Source: Candidatus Terraquivivens yellowstonensis (GTDB lineage Archaea; Thermoproteota; Nitrososphaeria_A; Caldarchaeales; Wolframiiraptoraceae). From it: 7,804 nt of DNA. This document shows, one piece after another, positions 6,610-7,804 of this stretch. The position numbers were made by a program, and so were the translations under genes. Location of the stretch: positions 1-7,804 of the forward strand of contig JAKCEW010000021.1 in NCBI GenBank assembly GCA_023539445.1, given 5' to 3'. How positions within the stretch are numbered: the stretch's first letter is position 1; the number at the start of each line of letters is the position of its first letter. The notes under the pieces were generated by a model. The model had not been told where the DNA came from, did no database searches, and worked only from the letters and a program-made list of their open reading frames with translations.

Positions 6610-7476
6610 ATGTTGTGGTGGGTACGAGAGCGACCTCTGGCAACGATAGGTGCAATGATTTTAATCTCCATAGGATTACTTGCGGCTATGGCAGATATTC
6701 TTCCACTTCGTGATCCCAAGGCTGTGAACATCTCCGAAAGGCTTCTACCGCCTTCAGCTAAGCACCCTATGGGCACTGATGATATGGGGCGCGATATTTT
6801 AAGCCGAGTCATTTATGGCGCGCGGACATCACTTCAAGTCGGCATCCTGGTTGTCTTTGTGGCTGCAGTTGTAGGTTTGATCGTTGGTTTAGTGGCTGGG
6901 TACTTTGGGGGCCTTGTAGATGAGCTTATGATGCGGATTACAGATGCTTTTCTTGCCTTTCCAGGACTAATCTTGGCAATGACTATCGCGGTGATTCTTG
7001 GCCCTGGTATTCTGCCGACTGTTACCGCCTTATCGCTCTCTTGGTGGCCATGGTATGCACGACTAGTTCGCTCAGAGGTTCTTATTTATAAACAATCTGC
7101 TTTTGTAGAAGCTGCACGAGCAACCGGGGCTTCAATTTTCAGAATTCTCTGTATCCACATTCTCCCCAATTCACTTTCGCCAGTGATTGTCCAGGGCACG
7201 TTAGACATGGGATATGCAATTCTCACAACATCTGCTCTTAGTTTTATCGGTTTAGGCGTTCAAGAACCTACTCCTGAATGGGGTGCTATGCTCAATATTG
7301 CCCGTAAGTATTTACTCTCAGCATGGTGGTATATTACCTTCCCAGGCTTGGGGATATTTATAACTGTACTTGCAATTAACCTTATCGGAGACGGGATACG
7401 TGACTATCTCGATCCCCGGAGCAGAAGAAGTAGACGCTTAGCTATTGTGCTGGGTAGAAATAAAAAGAATGAGTGA
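6610..7476 (+). CDS. ABC transporter permease, DppC/OppC type
   Basis: A 288-residue inner-membrane partner of the preceding permease. It has an N-terminal membrane anchor (about 11-30) and the DppC signature HPMGTDDMGRDILSRVIYGA (52-71). The membrane domain shows ITDAFLAFPGLILAM (110-124), the EAA loop EAARATGASIFRILCIHILP (167-186) with the conserved Gly, and SFIGLGVQEPTPEWGAML (211-228). The C-terminus ends with GDGIRDYLDPR followed by a basic tail of about 17 residues, a little longer than usual. The family importer needs two ATPases (DppD and DppF type). None follows within the window, where the remaining 328 bases are transposon and toxin-gene debris. The ATPases must be encoded elsewhere or were separated from the operon. 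Confidence 0.95.
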   Translation: MLWWVRERPLATIGAMILISIGLLAAMADILPLRDPKAVNISERLLPPSAKHPMGTDDMGRDILSRVIYGARTSLQVGILVVFVAAVVGLIVGLVAGYFGGLVDELMMRITDAFLAFPGLILAMTIAVILGPGILPTVTALSLSWWPWYARLVRSEVLIYKQSAFVEAARATGASIFRILCIHILPNSLSPVIVQGTLDMGYAILTTSALSFIGLGVQEPTPEWGAMLNIARKYLLSAWWYITFPGLGIFITVLAINLIGDGIRDYLDPRSRRSRRLAIVLGRNKKNE

Positions 7477-7524
7477 GTCAATTTGTGCATAGCGTAGTGT
7501 TTATCGCATCCAATAAGTACATAG

Positions 7525-7548
7525 TGCCCTATTTAGTGTGTAAGGGCA
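7525..7548. repeat. Small inverted repeat downstream of the transporter operon
   Basis: TGCCCT (7525-7530) pairs exactly with AGGGCA (7543-7548) around a 12-base loop. It could be a weak 3' structure for the transporter mRNA or the inner edge of the insertion sequence remnant, whose reading frame ends at 7533. No T tract is present. The stretch 7477-7524 shows nothing I can assign. Confidence 0.25.
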
Positions 7549-7704
7549 ACATGGTGGTTTCCTATTTGGATTTCCGCAAATCCTTGGAGCCTGCGCTCCC
7601 CATGCCTCGCCAAGCAGGTATAGGAGCTTTTCTACGGTGTCTTCCTTGCAGAATGCCGCCACCACCTTCGTCCCCCTCTTTATCTCCTTAACCAACCGTT
7701 CCAG
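7533..7704 (-). pseudogene. C-terminal fragment of an IS256/mutator-type transposase, frameshifted
   Basis: Read leftward from 7704, the minus strand gives LERLVKEIKRGTKVVAAFC, then EDTVEKLLYLL and WGAQ. This matches the end of IS256-family transposases, where (N)xLERxxKEIKRRTxVV follows the catalytic region and a WG...LRGFAEIQ segment closes the protein. After WGAQ, near 7590-7600, the homology continues only in another frame as LQGFAEIQIGNHH, stopping at TAA 7535-7533. A single-base frameshift has therefore occurred. All three catalytic residues lie in the missing N-terminal part. To the right of about 7705 the transposase similarity ends abruptly at a PIN-domain reading on the other strand. 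The fragment is more G+C-rich by eye than the transporter genes, as expected for an unrelated mobile element. Confidence 0.72.
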
Positions 7705-7804
7705 GAAGCTCCGAGGGCGCGGCCAAGCTGGGCGGAGATCTTATGGAAAAAACATCCTCTTCGGGCCCTTGATGCCCTGCATCTCGCCTCAGCGCTTTTC
7801 CTAA
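7624..7804 (+). pseudogene. PIN-domain (VapC-like) C-terminal fragment, runs off the window
   Basis: A plus-strand frame is open from a TAG at 7621 to the window edge. Its last part, WAEILWKKHPL then RALDALHLASALFL (about 7732-7803), is the typical third motif of PIN-domain ribonucleases, where the Asp of DALHLA is an active-site metal ligand. VapC toxins cut RNA and are paired with an antitoxin, which is not seen here. The first 28 or so codons overlap the transposase fragment on the other strand and do not look like PIN sequence. The N-terminal half with the first catalytic Asp is missing, so this is probably a toxin gene cut by the insertion element. Whether an intact C-terminus follows cannot be seen. 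Confidence 0.6.

Noticed and set aside
7569-7584. GGATTT-CCGC-AAATCC inverted repeat that resembles the regulator half-site
   Set aside because: It coincides with the GFAEIQ codons of the IS256-type transposase remnant, so it is explained by coding sequence rather than by an operator.
7705-7804. Minus-strand reading with GCFFHK, resembling the RCxxHK motif of IS256 transposases
   Set aside because: In IS256-type proteins that motif lies roughly 100 residues before the LERxxKEIKR segment; here only about 35 residues separate them and the frames differ. The PIN motif on the other strand explains the stretch better.

Overview
The window is a bacterial chromosomal segment. Several genes have strong GGAGG-type ribosome binding sites, and two promoters close to the sigma-70/sigma-A consensus are visible. 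The solute-binding protein has a cleavable signal peptide without a convincing lipobox, which fits a two-membrane bacterium better than a Gram-positive one. Thermophily or a particular phylum is suggested at most by general style and cannot be fixed from the sequence alone.

Layout: two operons diverge from a spacer of about 520 bases. Leftward (minus strand, read from 3453 down to 73) run a LacI-family repressor, a class III PLP-dependent aminotransferase (or racemase) and a ribokinase. The genes are tightly packed, with gaps of 19 and 2 bases. Rightward (plus strand, 3973 to 7476) run a family 5 (Dpp/Opp type) solute-binding protein and two permeases. No ATPase gene follows in the window. 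The spacer holds a decayed transposase C-terminus, an imperfect inverted repeat and one strong promoter for each operon.

The two promoters carry nearly the same 25-base stretch from the -10 box to the end of a LacI-type operator (19 of 25 bases identical, same strand sense, same 5-base spacing). This is the best evidence in the window that the LacI protein controls both its own operon and the transporter operon. The parsimonious model, which is inference, is a substrate-inducible catabolic unit. A solute is imported by the Dpp-like transporter, a sugar part is phosphorylated by RbsK, and an amino group is handled by the aminotransferase. A ribosyl or amino-sugar conjugate would fit, but no substrate can be read from the sequence.

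The right end (about 7480-7804) is mobile-element wreckage. The C-terminal end of an IS256/mutator-type transposase lies on the minus strand, frameshifted, and abuts the C-terminal part of a PIN-domain (VapC-like) protein on the plus strand that runs off the window. The left 72 bases hold only AT-rich inverted repeats.
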